Assembly: GCA_002440625.1 (NCBI GenBank) | Contig: DJUV01000174.1 | Coordinates: forward strand, 1 to 28,584 | DNA length: 28,584 nucleotides | DNA from: Rhodobacteraceae bacterium UBA6273 | GTDB taxonomy: Bacteria > Pseudomonadota > Alphaproteobacteria > Rhodobacterales > Rhodobacteraceae | Reading direction: 5' to 3' | Shown here: one piece after another, positions 1-7,805 of the stretch | Position numbering within the stretch: position 1 is the stretch's first letter | Layout: every line of letters begins with the position of its first letter | Program-made: the position numbers and the translations under genes | The notes under the pieces: generated by a model | Told to the model about the DNA's origin: nothing | Seen by the model: the letters and a program-made list of their open reading frames with translations, nothing else | Database searches by the model: none

Positions 1-508
1 CGACGCCGAAGGGGTTGCCGATGGCCAGCACCAGATCGCCGACGGCGGCCTTGTCGGAATCGGCGAACGTCAGCGCCGGCAGGTCCTTGGCGCCATCAAG
101 TTTCAGGACGGCGAGGTCAGCCGCCTCGTCGGCCAGGATAACCTTCGCGCCGAATTCGCGACGGTCGGCCAGGGCCACGCGGATCTCGTCCGCATCTCCG
201 ACCACGTGATAGTTGGACACCACGATTCCGTCCTCCCGCAGGATCACGCCTGAGCCGAGCGAGTTCTGCACGCGCGGCGTCGCCGGGCCGAAGTTGAAGA
301 ATTGGGAGAAGAAGGGATCATCCGCGAATGGATTGCGCCGCGCCGCTACCACCTTGCTGGCATAGATATTGACCACGGCGGGGGCGGAGGATTTCACCAG
401 CGGCGCAAAGCTCAAGGTGATCTCGGCCCGACTGCCCGGCACCTGCGTCTCGGCCAGTGCCGGCAGGGCGAGTGCCGCGAGAAGCCCGAGGGAAAGGAGG
501 AGGCGCAT
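1..508 (-). CDS. HtrA/DegP-like trypsin-fold serine protease, 5' part only
   Basis: The reading frame starts with ATG at 508 and stays open to the left edge, so about 169 N-terminal codons are present. Residues 1-19 form a classic signal peptide (hydrophobic run ending ALPALA before ETQ), so the protein is expected in the periplasm. The protease N-half follows: VVNIYA near residue 46, a flexible loop rich in Phe/Asn (about 60-75), GSGVIL, then SNYHVVGDAD with the catalytic His near residue 101, and DEADLAVLKL with the catalytic Asp near 130. The last visible residues are AVGDLVLAIGNPFGV, which in Do/DegQ proteases precede the GNSGG serine motif; that motif and any PDZ domains lie outside the window. 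An AAGGA ribosome binding site precedes the start. Family knowledge suggests envelope protein quality control. DegP versus DegQ versus DegS type cannot be decided. Confidence 0.9.
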   Translation of the reverse strand, partial: MRLLLSLGLLAALALPALAETQVPGSRAEITLSFAPLVKSSAPAVVNIYASKVVAARRNPFADDPFFSQFFNFGPATPRVQNSLGSGVILREDGIVVSNYHVVGDADEIRVALADRREFGAKVILADEAADLAVLKLDGAKDLPALTFADSDKAAVGDLVLAIGNPFGV

Positions 509-626
509 GGTACGTCCTTCGCTGATCTGCCAGGTGGCGGACCCTCGCGCCGGGCGGGGCGGAAATCAAGATGCGCGCCTGTCACGCCTGCGCTACCCTC
601 GCCCCGGCAAAAGGAGACCTGCCGAG

Positions 627-1040
627 ATGCTGACGCCCTTCCACCTTGCCCTTCATGTCCGCGACCTTGACGAGGCGCGCGCCTTCTACGGCGGCGCCCT
701 TGGCTGCACCGAGGGGCGGTCAACCGCGACCTGGGTGGATTTCGATTTCTTCGGCCATCAGCTCAGCCTGCACCTCGGCCAGCCCTTCGCCAACGCACCG
801 ACCGGTAAGGTCGGCGACCACATGGTGCCGATGCCGCATTTCGGCGTGGTGCTGCATCTGCCGGACTGGCAGGCGCTTGCGGCGCGGCTGGAAAAGGCCG
901 GCACCAATTGGGTGCTCGCGCCCTCGGTGCGCTTCCAGGGCCAGCCGGGGGAGCAATGGACGATGTTCTTCCGCGACCATTCCGGCAATCCGATCGAGGT
1001 CAAGGGGTTTGCGGCGATGGAAAAGGTGTTCTCCAGCTAG
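627..1040 (+). CDS. VOC (glyoxalase/bleomycin-resistance fold) family protein
   Basis: 137 residues. I chose ATG 627 because AAGGAG lies at 611-616 and the protein then begins MLTPFHLALHVRDLDEARAFY, the usual start of a vicinal-oxygen-chelate beta-alpha-beta unit; longer upstream starts would run through the promoter of the divergent protease gene. A second half-module follows (MPHFGVVLHLPDWQALAARLEKAGTNW, then FFRDHSGNPIEVKGF). Candidate metal ligands are His near residue 7, His in PHFGVVL and Glu in NPIEVKG. The substrate is unknown; members with this pattern are often annotated only as dioxygenase-like or glyoxalase-like. It is convergent with the minus-strand gene ending at 1061, with only 20 bases between them. 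Confidence 0.85.
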   Translation: MLTPFHLALHVRDLDEARAFYGGALGCTEGRSTATWVDFDFFGHQLSLHLGQPFANAPTGKVGDHMVPMPHFGVVLHLPDWQALAARLEKAGTNWVLAPSVRFQGQPGEQWTMFFRDHSGNPIEVKGFAAMEKVFSS

Positions 1041-1060
1041 TCACTCGCCCGCCGCCAGCC

Positions 1061-2053
1061 TCACCGCAACCACAACCCCGCGCGCTTGATCGTGTTGCGG
1101 ATCACCTGTTCGCGGCGGGGCAGGGCGTTCCGGTCGAACATCGCCCGGATCTTCTCGCCCTTCTTCTGATAGACGAGCCGTTTCAGCGGCTCATACTCCT
1201 TCAGATGCTTCTTCAAAGGATTGGGCGCAATCGCTTCCTCCAGCGCCGTCACCGCCGCATCGCTTTCCCGCGCATAGAGCAAGGGCAGGGTGCGGTAATG
1301 GCAGCTCACATCGCCGTCCAGCCCCGCCAGTTCCGGCCCCGGCCGACCGCCGCCGAAGGAATGGATCACCAGGGGCAGCGCCACTTGGTCGAGCCACGGG
1401 TCGAGCACCTGACAGACCAGCGCCTCTGGCCTGTCGTCGCGGATCGACAAAGCATAGTCGCGGAGCCGCTCGCCAAAGGCCTTGGGTGAACGGTGAAAGA
1501 ACCAGCCGGCGTTGAAATAGAGATACCGCTCCCAATGCTCATCCGGCTGGGAAAGATCGAGGCTTGCGGCAAAATCCAAGCCAAACTTGTCATAGAGCGA
1601 TCCCCAGATCGCCGCATGGCCCGGCCCGTAAAGCTCGATCTCCGGCCAGGTCGCCTCGCGCCGCATCGAGGCGGCGGGGCGGTCGAAATCGAAACCCACC
1701 GAAGCCAGCGGCCCGCAAAAGATCGTGTCGGTATCGAAAAAGACGAAAGGCGCATCGGGCAGGGCGGCCAGCCCTTCGATCTTGTTCCCCTGCGGATAGC
1801 TTGCCCCGAAGTGCCGGCTCTCGAAGGGCAGGATCTCCACCCCAAGGCTTTCGAGCACCCGCTTCAAGGGCGGCGGCACGCGCGGGTCGTTCGGCCAAAG
1901 CGGCCCCGGCTGCGGCTCGCCCATGAAAAGCTTGCCGGCAAAGTCGGGGTTCGCGGCGCGGAAGGTCGCGGCCAGCACGATGGCCTCATAGGCAAGCCGC
2001 CCCGACTGGCCGATGAAGAAGACGTTGAACGCCTCCGCGCTCTTTGCCTTCAT
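1061..2053 (-). CDS. GT-A-like nucleotide-sugar transferase fold protein, function unknown
   Basis: 330 residues, no signal peptide. The N-terminus [36 protein letters not shown] resembles the first Rossmann-like strand and helix of GT-A glycosyltransferases. [10 protein letters not shown] at residues 103-112 carries a DxD-type motif (D107-T-D109), the usual metal/nucleotide-sugar site. Further on come a WGSLYDKFG segment, [10 protein letters not shown] (a typical acceptor-side motif of GT8-like enzymes), and a Lys/Arg-rich C-terminus. I do not recognise a named family, so donor and acceptor are unknown. The ATG overlaps the stop of the upstream PLP-enzyme gene by 4 bases (ATGA at 2050-2053), which implies translational coupling and makes this the last gene of a four-gene minus-strand operon. 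Confidence 0.75.
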   Translation of the reverse strand: MKAKSAEAFNVFFIGQSGRLAYEAIVLAATFRAANPDFAGKLFMGEPQPGPLWPNDPRVPPPLKRVLESLGVEILPFESRHFGASYPQGNKIEGLAALPDAPFVFFDTDTIFCGPLASVGFDFDRPAASMRREATWPEIELYGPGHAAIWGSLYDKFGLDFAASLDLSQPDEHWERYLYFNAGWFFHRSPKAFGERLRDYALSIRDDRPEALVCQVLDPWLDQVALPLVIHSFGGGRPGPELAGLDGDVSCHYRTLPLLYARESDAAVTALEEAIAPNPLKKHLKEYEPLKRLVYQKKGEKIRAMFDRNALPRREQVIRNTIKRAGLWLR

Positions 2054-3063
2054 CTCTTGCGGTTTCCGAAGTCGAAAGCGAAGTCATAGCCGAAAAGCCC
2101 CGCCGCACCGCCGGTGTGCAGAAAGACGATGCGCTCACCTTTGCGGAAATGCCCCTTGCGGATCAGGTCGATCATCCCCGCCGCCCCCTTGGCCGAATAG
2201 ACCGGGTCAAGAAGGATGCCCTCAAGCTCGGCAAACAGCCGGATCGCCTCAAGCCCGCTTTCGGAAGGAATGCCATAGCCGTCGCCGACGTAATCCGAGT
2301 TCGCCACCACATCCTCGCGCCGCACCACGCCGGGACAACCGAGATTGGCGGCGGTCTTTTCCGCCAGCGCGAAAACCATCTCCTCTTGCCGCGCCTTCGG
2401 CGCCCGCACCCCGATGCCCAGAAGCGGAATCCCGGCATTGATCGCCTTCAGCCCGGTGATCAGCCCCGCCTGCGTCCCCGCTGACCCCGTCGCATGGACG
2501 ATATGGTCGATCCTCAGACCCCGGTCATTGACCTGCCCCAGAAGCTCAAAGGCGCAGTTGACATAACCAAGCGCCCCGGTCGGGTTCGACCCGCCGCCGG
2601 GGATCGTAAAGACCTTGCGGCCTTCGGCCCGGAACCTCTCCGCCACCGCCTCCATCTCGGCATTCATATCGCCGCCAGCGGGGCGCTTTTCGGTCGTGGC
2701 GCCGTGGAGATGGTCCAGAAGCACATTGCCGTTCTGGTTGTAGCTCGCGTGGTTATAGCCGGTGCGGTCCTCCAGCAGGATATGGCATTCCATCCCCAGC
2801 TTCGCCGCAAAGGCCGCGGTCTGGCGCGCATGGTTCGACTGGGTGGCGCCCTGCGTCATCACCATGTCGGCGCCTTCCGCCTCGGCCTCTGCCATCAGGA
2901 ATTCGAGCTTCCGGGTCTTGTTGCCCCCCGTCGACAACCCGGTGCAATCATCGCGCTTGATCCATATCTCCGGCCCGCCAAACTCTTTCGTCAGCCGGTC
3001 GAGCCGTTCCAAGGGCGTCGGCAGATGGGCAAGGAAATGGCGGGGGAAACGGGCAAGATGCAT
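2050..3063 (-). CDS. cuyA: PLP-dependent D-cysteine desulfhydrase / L-cysteate sulfo-lyase (CuyA-like)
   Basis: 337 residues of the fold-type II PLP family that contains ACC deaminase, D-cysteine desulfhydrase and L-cysteate sulfo-lyase. Visible landmarks are IKRDD near 35-39, [14 protein letters not shown] with the PLP lysine K49, [17 protein letters not shown] (substrate Ser/Asn loop), [27 protein letters not shown] (phosphate-binding glycine loop) and [14 protein letters not shown] near the end. From memory, the whole pattern including the MHLARFPR start is that of roseobacter CuyA, which splits L-cysteate to pyruvate, ammonia and sulfite; this is a recollection, not a search. D-cysteine desulfhydration is the alternative. 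GGAG lies 7 bases before ATG 3063. It lies 21 bases after the DUF1194 gene and overlaps the next gene by 4 bases. No sulfite exporter or sulfite dehydrogenase gene is adjacent. Confidence 0.82.
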   Translation of the reverse strand: MHLARFPRHFLAHLPTPLERLDRLTKEFGGPEIWIKRDDCTGLSTGGNKTRKLEFLMAEAEAEGADMVMTQGATQSNHARQTAAFAAKLGMECHILLEDRTGYNHASYNQNGNVLLDHLHGATTEKRPAGGDMNAEMEAVAERFRAEGRKVFTIPGGGSNPTGALGYVNCAFELLGQVNDRGLRIDHIVHATGSAGTQAGLITGLKAINAGIPLLGIGVRAPKARQEEMVFALAEKTAANLGCPGVVRREDVVANSDYVGDGYGIPSESGLEAIRLFAELEGILLDPVYSAKGAAGMIDLIRKGHFRKGERIVFLHTGGAAGLFGYDFAFDFGNRKR

Positions 3064-3081
3064 CGGTCACTCCAGCTGGTT

Positions 3082-3097
3082 GGCCTATCTATAGGCC
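3082..3097. promoter_or_regulatory. 16-bp perfect palindrome before the cuyA-like gene
   Basis: GGCCTAT at 3082-3088 and ATAGGCC at 3091-3097 are exact inverted copies around CT. The palindrome covers the stop codon of the DUF1194 gene and ends 19 bases upstream of the cuyA-like start. It could be a small operator, a weak intra-operon hairpin, or chance. Confidence 0.3.
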
Positions 3098-3813
3098 GGC
3101 CCCCCGGGTAGCGCAAACAGACGAAGCGTACTGACTGCCATCCCGGAAAGCTCGCGGAACAACTTCTCCCGCATCGCCCGCTCATAGTCGCCAAAGCCCT
3201 GCGCCTCGATCACAAAAGAACCCGGCCCCCGGATCACCTCCTCGCGGTAGTAGGCTGCCACATCCTGTTCGCCGCCCTGGATCGCCAGCCCGTTGACCAC
3301 CACGCCGTCAAGCCGCCCGGCCCGGTAGGCGGCCCAGGGCGGAAACCCGTCATTGCCGACCCCGTCGCCCGCCACGTCGAGCGTGCGCGCCATGCAATCC
3401 GGCCCCTTGTGGAAAAGGCTCGCGCCATATCCAAGCGCGTCGCCGATCGCCGTCGGCAGATCATCGCGCCCGCGTTTGCTCAGGCCGATGGCCCCGGCCA
3501 CCTCTGCCAGATCCTCCGCCGTCTCGATCCGCTTCCACCACAGGATCACATCCTGCGCGAACCGCCCGCTCCACTCGTAAGCGCCCAGCACCACCGGGTC
3601 CGAGGGATCGGCGAGGAACGCCTCCACCACCTCGGGCGCCAGCAAAGCCGCTGCCAGCCCGCCGCGCTGCAACAGGTCTTCTTCCACATCAACCGAGGCC
3701 GAGACGTCGATCGCCAGCAGCAACGCCAGCCGGCACTCCGCCTGTCCGGCGGCCGGCGATACGGCGCAAAACCCCGCCGCTACCAGTGCCCGGTATTGCC
3801 CATGCTGGCCCAA
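3085..3813 (-). CDS. DUF1194 family secreted protein with von Willebrand A-like fold
   Basis: About 242 residues. Reading from TTG at 3813 gives an N-terminus with one Arg, a hydrophobic stretch (ALVAAGFCAVSPAAGQA) and a plausible signal cleavage before ECRLAL; no in-frame ATG gives a better signal peptide, so the start is uncertain. LLLAIDVSASVD (about residues 31-42) is a MIDAS-type DxSxS metal site, followed by a VWA-like pattern (YEWSGRFAQDVILWW, TAIGDALGYG, TLDVAGDGVGNDG with a second Asp). This matches the DUF1194 family common in alphaproteobacteria, whose biochemical role is unknown. It overlaps the 3' end of the gloA gene by 34 bases and precedes the cuyA-like gene by 21, so all are probably co-transcribed. 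Confidence 0.85.
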   Translation of the reverse strand: MGQHGQYRALVAAGFCAVSPAAGQAECRLALLLAIDVSASVDVEEDLLQRGGLAAALLAPEVVEAFLADPSDPVVLGAYEWSGRFAQDVILWWKRIETAEDLAEVAGAIGLSKRGRDDLPTAIGDALGYGASLFHKGPDCMARTLDVAGDGVGNDGFPPWAAYRAGRLDGVVVNGLAIQGGEQDVAAYYREEVIRGPGSFVIEAQGFGDYERAMREKLFRELSGMAVSTLRLFALPGGPAYR

Positions 3814-4202
3814 GGTTCTTCAGGCGGCTTCGCCTCTCCCTTCTGCAGAATCTCGACGGATACGTTGTCGGGCGAGCGCACGAAGGCCATATGTCCGTCG
3901 CGCGGCGGCCGGTTGATGGTGACGCCGTTTGCCATCAGATGCGCGCAGGTGGCGTAGATGTCGTCGACCTCATAGGCGAGATGGCCGAAATGCCGGCTGT
4001 CGGAGGGCAGGGCGGCATCGCCATCCCAGTTATGCGTCAGCTCCACCGGGCATTCCGGCTGCCCCTCGGGCGCCATGAAGACAAGCGTGAACCGCCCCTT
4101 GTCATTGTCATAGCGCCGGATCTCCTTCAGCCCCAAGAGTTCGTAGAACCGCTTCGAGGCATCGAGATCGAGCACGCGGACCATGGTATGGAGGTATTTC
4201 AC
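3780..4202 (-). CDS. gloA: Lactoylglutathione lyase (glyoxalase I)
   Basis: 140 residues, the size of bacterial GlxI. It converts the methylglyoxal-glutathione hemithioacetal to S-lactoylglutathione in the cytoplasm. The four metal ligands expected from the E. coli enzyme (H5, E56, H74, E122) are all visible: H5 (YLHTMVRV), E54 (CPVELTHNW), H74 (HFGHLAYEV) and E117 (NVSVEIL). SKRFYELLG and GRFTLVFMAPEG are also family hallmarks. The tail KPPEEPWASMGNTGHW is typical of the alphaproteobacterial form. It is the promoter-proximal gene of the four-gene minus-strand operon, facing thyX across a 270-base region. Confidence 0.95.
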   Translation of the reverse strand: MKYLHTMVRVLDLDASKRFYELLGLKEIRRYDNDKGRFTLVFMAPEGQPECPVELTHNWDGDAALPSDSRHFGHLAYEVDDIYATCAHLMANGVTINRPPRDGHMAFVRSPDNVSVEILQKGEAKPPEEPWASMGNTGHW

Positions 4203-4472
4203 GCCGGTTGGCCTTTCCTGTTTCCGTTGCCGACAAGATTAGCGCGTTTTGCTCGCCATGGGAAACTCAAGCACAACGCAGGGTCGCGCCTGACCCGAGG
4301 TGGGCGCCATCGCGCCCGCCTGGGGGCGGGTCGGGCGCGGCCCGGTCGCATTGGGCGACCGGGCGGTGGCAAGCGTCTGCGAAATTTTCACGCCCACACA
4401 TCCTGTCGTGGGTGCCCATCCCTGAACCCATAGATATAGTGGACCCCGATTCGACATGCGGAGGCCCCGACC
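4203..4472. other. Divergent gloA/thyX intergenic region with GC-rich hairpins
   Basis: No open frame here looks like a gene. The segment holds the promoters for both divergent genes and is strongly self-complementary. The best hairpin has CCCGGTCGC at 4341-4349 and GCGACCGGG at 4355-4363 (9 perfect pairs, 5-nt loop). A shorter GGGCGC/GCGCCC hairpin lies just upstream, near 4303-4318. There is no U-tract, so these are not simple terminators. GATATAG near 4432-4438 may be a -10 element for thyX. Confidence 0.45.
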
Positions 4473-5378
4473 ATGACCCTCACCCCAGAACAACAGGCCG
4501 AGATCGCCGAGGCCCGCACCGTGTCCCGGCCCACCTTGCGCGCCACCGCGCCGGGCATGGAAAAGCACCTCTACCTCGCCCATGAGGTTCTCGACCACGG
4601 CCTCGTCCGCGTCATCGACTATATGGGCGACGACGCCGCCATCACCCAGGCCGCCCGCGTCTCCTACGGGCGCGGCACCAAGGCCGTCTCCAACGACGAA
4701 GGCCTGATCCGCTACCTGATGCGGCACTGGCACTCGACCCCGTTCGAGATGTGCGAGGTCAAGTTCCACGTCAAACTCCCGGTCTTCGTCGCCCGCCAGT
4801 GGATCCGCCACCGCACCGCCAATGTGAACGAATATTCCGCGCGCTATTCGATCCTCGACCGCGAATTCTACATCCCCGCGCCCGAGAATCTGGCCGCCCA
4901 GTCGACGGTCAACAACCAGGGCCGGGGGGAACTTCTGCAAGGCGAAGAAGCGCAGCGGGTGCTGGATTTGCTCCGCGACGACGCCATGCGGAGCTATGAC
5001 CACTATGAGGCGATGCTGTCGCAGGACGGGCAAAAAGGCCTCGCCCGCGAGTTGGCCCGCATGAACCTGCCCGCCAATGTCTATACGCAATGGTACTGGA
5101 AGGTGGATCTGCACAACCTCTTCCACTTCTTGCGGCTCCGCGCCGACGCCCACGCGCAATACGAAATCCGCGTCTATGCCGAGACGATGTGCGGCATCGT
5201 CAAGGACTGGGTGCCGCTCGCTTACGGGGCCTTCGAGGACTACCGCCTCGGCGGGGTGACGATGAGCGGCAAGGCGGTGAAGGTGTTGCGGCGGCGGCTC
5301 GCTGGTGAGGCGGTGACGCAGGAGACTTCCGGGATGTCGAAGGGCGAATGGCGGGAGTTTGAGGGGGTTTGGGGGTGA
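4473..5378 (+). CDS. thyX: Flavin-dependent thymidylate synthase ThyX
   Basis: 301 residues. It makes dTMP from dUMP using methylene-THF and FAD/NADPH, replacing ThyA. The diagnostic RHRx7S signature is present as [11 protein letters not shown], followed by [15 protein letters not shown], the alphaproteobacterial version. Other conserved blocks are [31 protein letters not shown] and the substrate-binding [15 protein letters not shown]. The C-terminal tail (from about residue 265) is variable in the family. Start ATG 4473 has GGAGG at 4460-4464, 8 bases upstream. The gene is followed within about 100 bases by an insertion-sequence relic, which does not appear to disrupt it. Confidence 0.97.
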   Translation: MTLTPEQQAEIAEARTVSRPTLRATAPGMEKHLYLAHEVLDHGLVRVIDYMGDDAAITQAARVSYGRGTKAVSNDEGLIRYLMRHWHSTPFEMCEVKFHVKLPVFVARQWIRHRTANVNEYSARYSILDREFYIPAPENLAAQSTVNNQGRGELLQGEEAQRVLDLLRDDAMRSYDHYEAMLSQDGQKGLARELARMNLPANVYTQWYWKVDLHNLFHFLRLRADAHAQYEIRVYAETMCGIVKDWVPLAYGAFEDYRLGGVTMSGKAVKVLRRRLAGEAVTQETSGMSKGEWREFEGVWG

Positions 5379-5483
5379 AGGATGCCCCGAACCAAGAACC
5401 ATCATGTCGTCCCAAGTGTGGCTATGATGATGTGACCGCCCCCCGACGGCATCGATGAGCCAAGGTGGGTCTGCGATGATCCA

Positions 5484-6150
5484 CAGTGGGGCCGTGAGAT
5501 CGGCAAGCTGGGTCACGAGGTGCGGCTGATTCCTCCTGCTTATGTGAAGCCCTTCGTCAAGCGGCAGAAGAATGACATGGCCGATGCCGAGGCGATCTGC
5601 GAGGCGGCCCTGCGTCCGACGATGCGCTTCGTTCCGGTGAAGAGCGAAGCCGTTCAGGGTGCGGCCATGGTCTTCCGCATCTGCGAGCTCCTGATCCGGC
5701 AGCGGACGCAGGCGATCAATGCCCTGCGCGGCCACCTGGCCGAGTTCGGACAGGTCGTGCCGCAAGGGGTGGCCAATGCTTCGAAGCTGATCGCCCGCCG
5801 GGCCAGGGAGAACGCGGTGGCTCGACGGCTGATGACGGTGCCGGGGATCGGGCCGCTGATCGCCACGGCCATCGCGGTTCTGGCTCCACCGCCCGAGACC
5901 TTCCGCAGGGCGCGGGACTTTGCGGCATGGCTGGGTCTGGTGCCACGGCAGCATTCGACAGGGGGCCAACAGCGTCATCATCAAGCGGCACGTCCACCAA
6001 GCGGTGCGCCCGGGCACCTGGCTGGGCAGCATGCTGGGGCGCAAGCCGCCGATGCTGGTAGGGGTGGCGCTGGCCAACAAGATGGCGCGGATCGTCTGGG
6101 CCCTGATGGCGCGGGGCGGCGTCTCTCGGTCTCCGGTCGCGGCGGCATAA
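5484..6150 (+). pseudogene. Decayed IS110/IS1111-type transposase
   Basis: QWGREIGKLGHEVRLIPP, AYVKPFVKRQKNDMADAEAICEAA, RQRTQAINALRGHLAEFG and VARRLMTVPGIGPLIATAIA are clear hallmarks of IS110-family DEDD recombinases. The N-terminal catalytic segment is missing. Relative to intact relatives as I remember them, the coiled linker between NASKLIA and RRARENAVARR (around 5794) is shortened in frame. A second lesion near 5960-5966 changes frame: STGG is followed directly by the segment ANSVIIKRHVHQAVRPGTWL, which reads in the +1 frame (5920..6150) to TAA at 6148-6150 with the normal C-terminus (MLVGVALANKMARIVWALMARGG). The gene is therefore at least doubly damaged and should not be active. Confidence 0.88.
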
Positions 6151-6420
6151 GCCGACCGTCGGCCGCGAGAGCGTCGGAGCGAAAGAGGGCAAGGAGCGGT
6201 ATGGCGCAACAGTCGTGAGACAGGATCGGGAGAACCAGGGCGCAACAGAGTGCCTTTCGAGCGCGCGGCTTTGATCCGGACCCGGCCTTCGAACACCATA
6301 CGGGCCCGCGGCACGCAGCAGGCCGCATCATGAGGGCGGACATATGTCAGCACCCGATGACGCGCCAGAAACAGCTCGGAAGATCCCTCTTGCGCTTGGG
6401 GCGGTTACACATGTTGCGCA
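5484..6420 (+). mobile_element. IS110/IS1111-family insertion sequence relic (ends approximate)
   Basis: The transposase remnant is followed by about 270 bases of noncoding DNA (6151-6420) whose composition and phrases (GGCCGCGAGAGCGTCGGA, GGATCGGGAGAACCAG, CACGCAGCAGGCCGCA) resemble the 3' noncoding part of IS110-like elements in Rhizobiales/Rhodobacterales as I remember them. The family has no conventional terminal inverted repeats or target duplications, so I cannot place the ends; the right end is set where that resemblance fades. Left-end material may begin as early as 5380. Confidence 0.55.
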
Positions 6421-6658
6421 AATCGTTTGATGGCCGGACTGCCCCTTGTCCCGGACAGACCTATCCCGCGACCCTTGTGACGGGTATGCCGAGCTCGACG
6501 GCGTCACGGCACTCGGCATACCCGCCACTGAAGCCGTGGGATGCGTCCGGCCGGGGACAGGGGAACCACGCCGAAGCGGCCCGCCCCCCCCAAAACTTTC
6601 GCTGCGCTTGAAAATTCCCGCGCTATGATCGGGTCCGAGTCATCTCAGGAGGTAGGAC
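6151..6658. other. 508-base gene-free stretch: IS 3' flank plus structured element
   Basis: No credible gene. The first ~270 bases look like the noncoding tail of the IS relic. Then comes a nested inverted repeat at 6442-6563 (listed separately). The last ~90 bases must hold the promoter and leader of the DUF533 gene, with AGGAGG at 6647-6652. The open frame 6330-6611 on the plus strand has no ribosome binding site and runs through both arms of the inverted repeat. Confidence 0.5.
6442..6563. repeat. Nested long inverted repeat (three helices, ~39 pairs)
   Basis: Inner arms 6477-6493 and 6512-6528 pair at 16 of 17 positions, including 13 consecutive perfect pairs (CGGGTATGCCGAG with CTCGGCATACCCG), around an 18-nt loop. 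A middle helix pairs 6463-6470 (ATCCCGCG) with 6535-6542 (CGTGGGAT; one G-U). An outer helix pairs 6442-6456 with 6545-6563 (CCCC, TGTCCC, GGAC against GTCC, GGGACA, GGGG) with a 1-nt and a 5-nt bulge. There is no trailing T-run, so it is not an ordinary terminator. Candidates are a structured RNA, a MITE-like palindrome, or a piece of the neighbouring IS. Confidence 0.65.
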
Positions 6659-7357
6659 ATGAGTTTCGTCAGGACACTTGCCACGCTGGCCATGGGCTTC
6701 GCTGCCGCGAAGGGCTTTGACAAGTACAGGAAGATGGGCGGCATGGACGGCGTTCAGGATGCGCTGAGGAAGGCCGGGGAGCCGGGCGGCATTACCGACC
6801 AGATCGGCGATATGGCCGAAAAGATGGGCGTGCCGGGCGGCAGGGATGCCGTGCGCGACATGATGGGCAAGTACGGCAAGGCTGCCGCCGATGCCTCGGA
6901 AGCCGGGCAGGCCGGGCTTGGCAACCTGATCTCGGCGATGACCACGGCGGCGACGGCGGGCAGCAAGCACATGACCGACATGATGGGCGCGGTGGTGGGC
7001 GGCACGCCGGTCAATGCGGCCATGGAGGAGAATGCGCGGCTGATGATCCGGGCGATGATCCAGGCCGCCAAGGCCGATGGCGAGATCGACGCCGAGGAAC
7101 GCGCGAAGATCATGGATCACCTGAAGGACGCCAGCGATGAGGAGATCGCCTTCGTCGAGGCGGAACTGAGTGCACCTGGCGATGTCATGGCCCTTGCTTC
7201 CGCCGCCGGCGATGGCGCCAAGGCGCAGGTCTATGCCGCCGCGCGGATGGCGATCCGGGTGGATAATCCGCAGGAAAACGCCTATCTGAACCAGCTTGCC
7301 ACCGCCCTTGGGCTTGATGCGGAAACCCGCGCCCGGCTGGACAGCGGCATGGCCTGA
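6659..7357 (+). CDS. DUF533 / YebE-like protein with TerB-like C-terminal domain
   Basis: 232 residues. The strong AGGAGG at 6647-6652 sets ATG 6659. The N-terminus ([28 protein letters not shown]) and the Gly/Ala/Met-rich middle are low-complexity. The C-terminal ~110 residues form a helical TerB-like/DUF533 unit: [33 protein letters not shown] with acidic residues typical of the TerB fold, then [29 protein letters not shown]. Homologues such as E. coli YebE are inner-membrane-associated proteins of unknown biochemical role. It is followed by the promoter region of rpmG. Confidence 0.85.
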   Translation: MSFVRTLATLAMGFAAAKGFDKYRKMGGMDGVQDALRKAGEPGGITDQIGDMAEKMGVPGGRDAVRDMMGKYGKAAADASEAGQAGLGNLISAMTTAATAGSKHMTDMMGAVVGGTPVNAAMEENARLMIRAMIQAAKADGEIDAEERAKIMDHLKDASDEEIAFVEAELSAPGDVMALASAAGDGAKAQVYAAARMAIRVDNPQENAYLNQLATALGLDAETRARLDSGMA

Positions 7358-7407
7358 GGGCCTTTGCCCGCCCGCGAGAAATTCGCCGGGGCTGGCCGGT
7401 TTTGCGG

Positions 7408-7435
7408 TTGACTCCGCACTCCGCCCGGTTAAAAG
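7408..7435 (+). promoter_or_regulatory. Candidate sigma-70 promoter for rpmG
   Basis: TTGACT at 7408-7413 and TAAAAG at 7430-7435 are separated by 16 bases, about 55 bases upstream of the rpmG start. The -35 is near-consensus; the -10 is weak and lies in a small CCGCC/GGCGG hairpin. Confidence 0.4.
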
Positions 7436-7490
7436 GCGGGCTTCAAGGATTTCGCGGGCGGCTTGGCCGTCTGGCAAGTGGAGAACGACT

Positions 7491-7658
7491 ATGGCGAAGC
7501 CGACGACGATCAAGATCCGTCTGAACTCGACGGCGGGCACCGGGCACTTCTACGTGACCAAGAAGAATGCCCGCACCATGACCGAGAAGATGGTTGTGCG
7601 GAAGTACGACCCGGTCAAGCGTGAGCATGTCGAATACAAGGAAGGCAAGATCAAGTAA
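7491..7658 (+). CDS. rpmG: 50S ribosomal protein L33
   Basis: 55 residues, the normal length for the bacterial protein of the large ribosomal subunit. [26 protein letters not shown], then [26 protein letters not shown], is the standard proteobacterial sequence. It lacks the CxxC zinc-binding pairs, so this is the zinc-independent (C-) form. A longer frame beginning near 7296 would overlap the DUF533 gene and is not needed. An intrinsic terminator follows 27 bases after the stop, so it is probably a monocistronic unit. Confidence 0.98.
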   Translation: MAKPTTIKIRLNSTAGTGHFYVTKKNARTMTEKMVVRKYDPVKREHVEYKEGKIK

Positions 7659-7685
7659 GATCTGGCTGTCCTGAAGGGATGGAAG

Positions 7686-7710
7686 GGCCGCGCATTGCGC
7701 GGCCTTTTTT
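7686..7710 (+). terminator. Intrinsic terminator of rpmG
   Basis: GGCCGCGC at 7686-7693 pairs perfectly with GCGCGGCC at 7697-7704 across a 3-nt ATT loop, followed by six T's (7705-7710). Confidence 0.92.
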
Positions 7711-7737
7711 GTTTTGAGGCACGGACAAGTCAGACCC

Positions 7738-7805
7738 GCAGAATTTCGGCGGTATGACGAAATTCTGCTGTGCCCGCCCACCGGGCGGCGGGCACAAATG
7801 TGCCC
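7738..7805. repeat. Cluster of overlapping inverted repeats between rpmG and the SRPBCC gene
   Basis: GCAGAATTTCG (7738-7748) and CGAAATTCTGC (7758-7768) are perfect inverted copies. GTGCCCGCC (7770-7778) pairs with GGCGGGCAC (7787-7795). GGGCAC (7790-7795) can instead pair with GTGCCC (7800-7805) around AAAT, so the second and third hairpins exclude each other. CAGAATTT recurs at about 7823. The cluster lies downstream of rpmG's terminator and downstream of the minus-strand SRPBCC gene. Confidence 0.55.

Noticed and set aside
4239..6353. 704-codon open frame on the minus strand across thyX and the IS relic
   Set aside because: It is the antisense of thyX and the IS110 remnant; the translated product is low-complexity (Pro/His/Arg-rich) with no recognisable domain. 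High GC often leaves such frames open.
6330..6611. 93-codon plus-strand frame between the IS relic and the DUF533 gene
   Set aside because: No ribosome binding site, no recognisable domain, and both arms of the long inverted repeat fall inside it.
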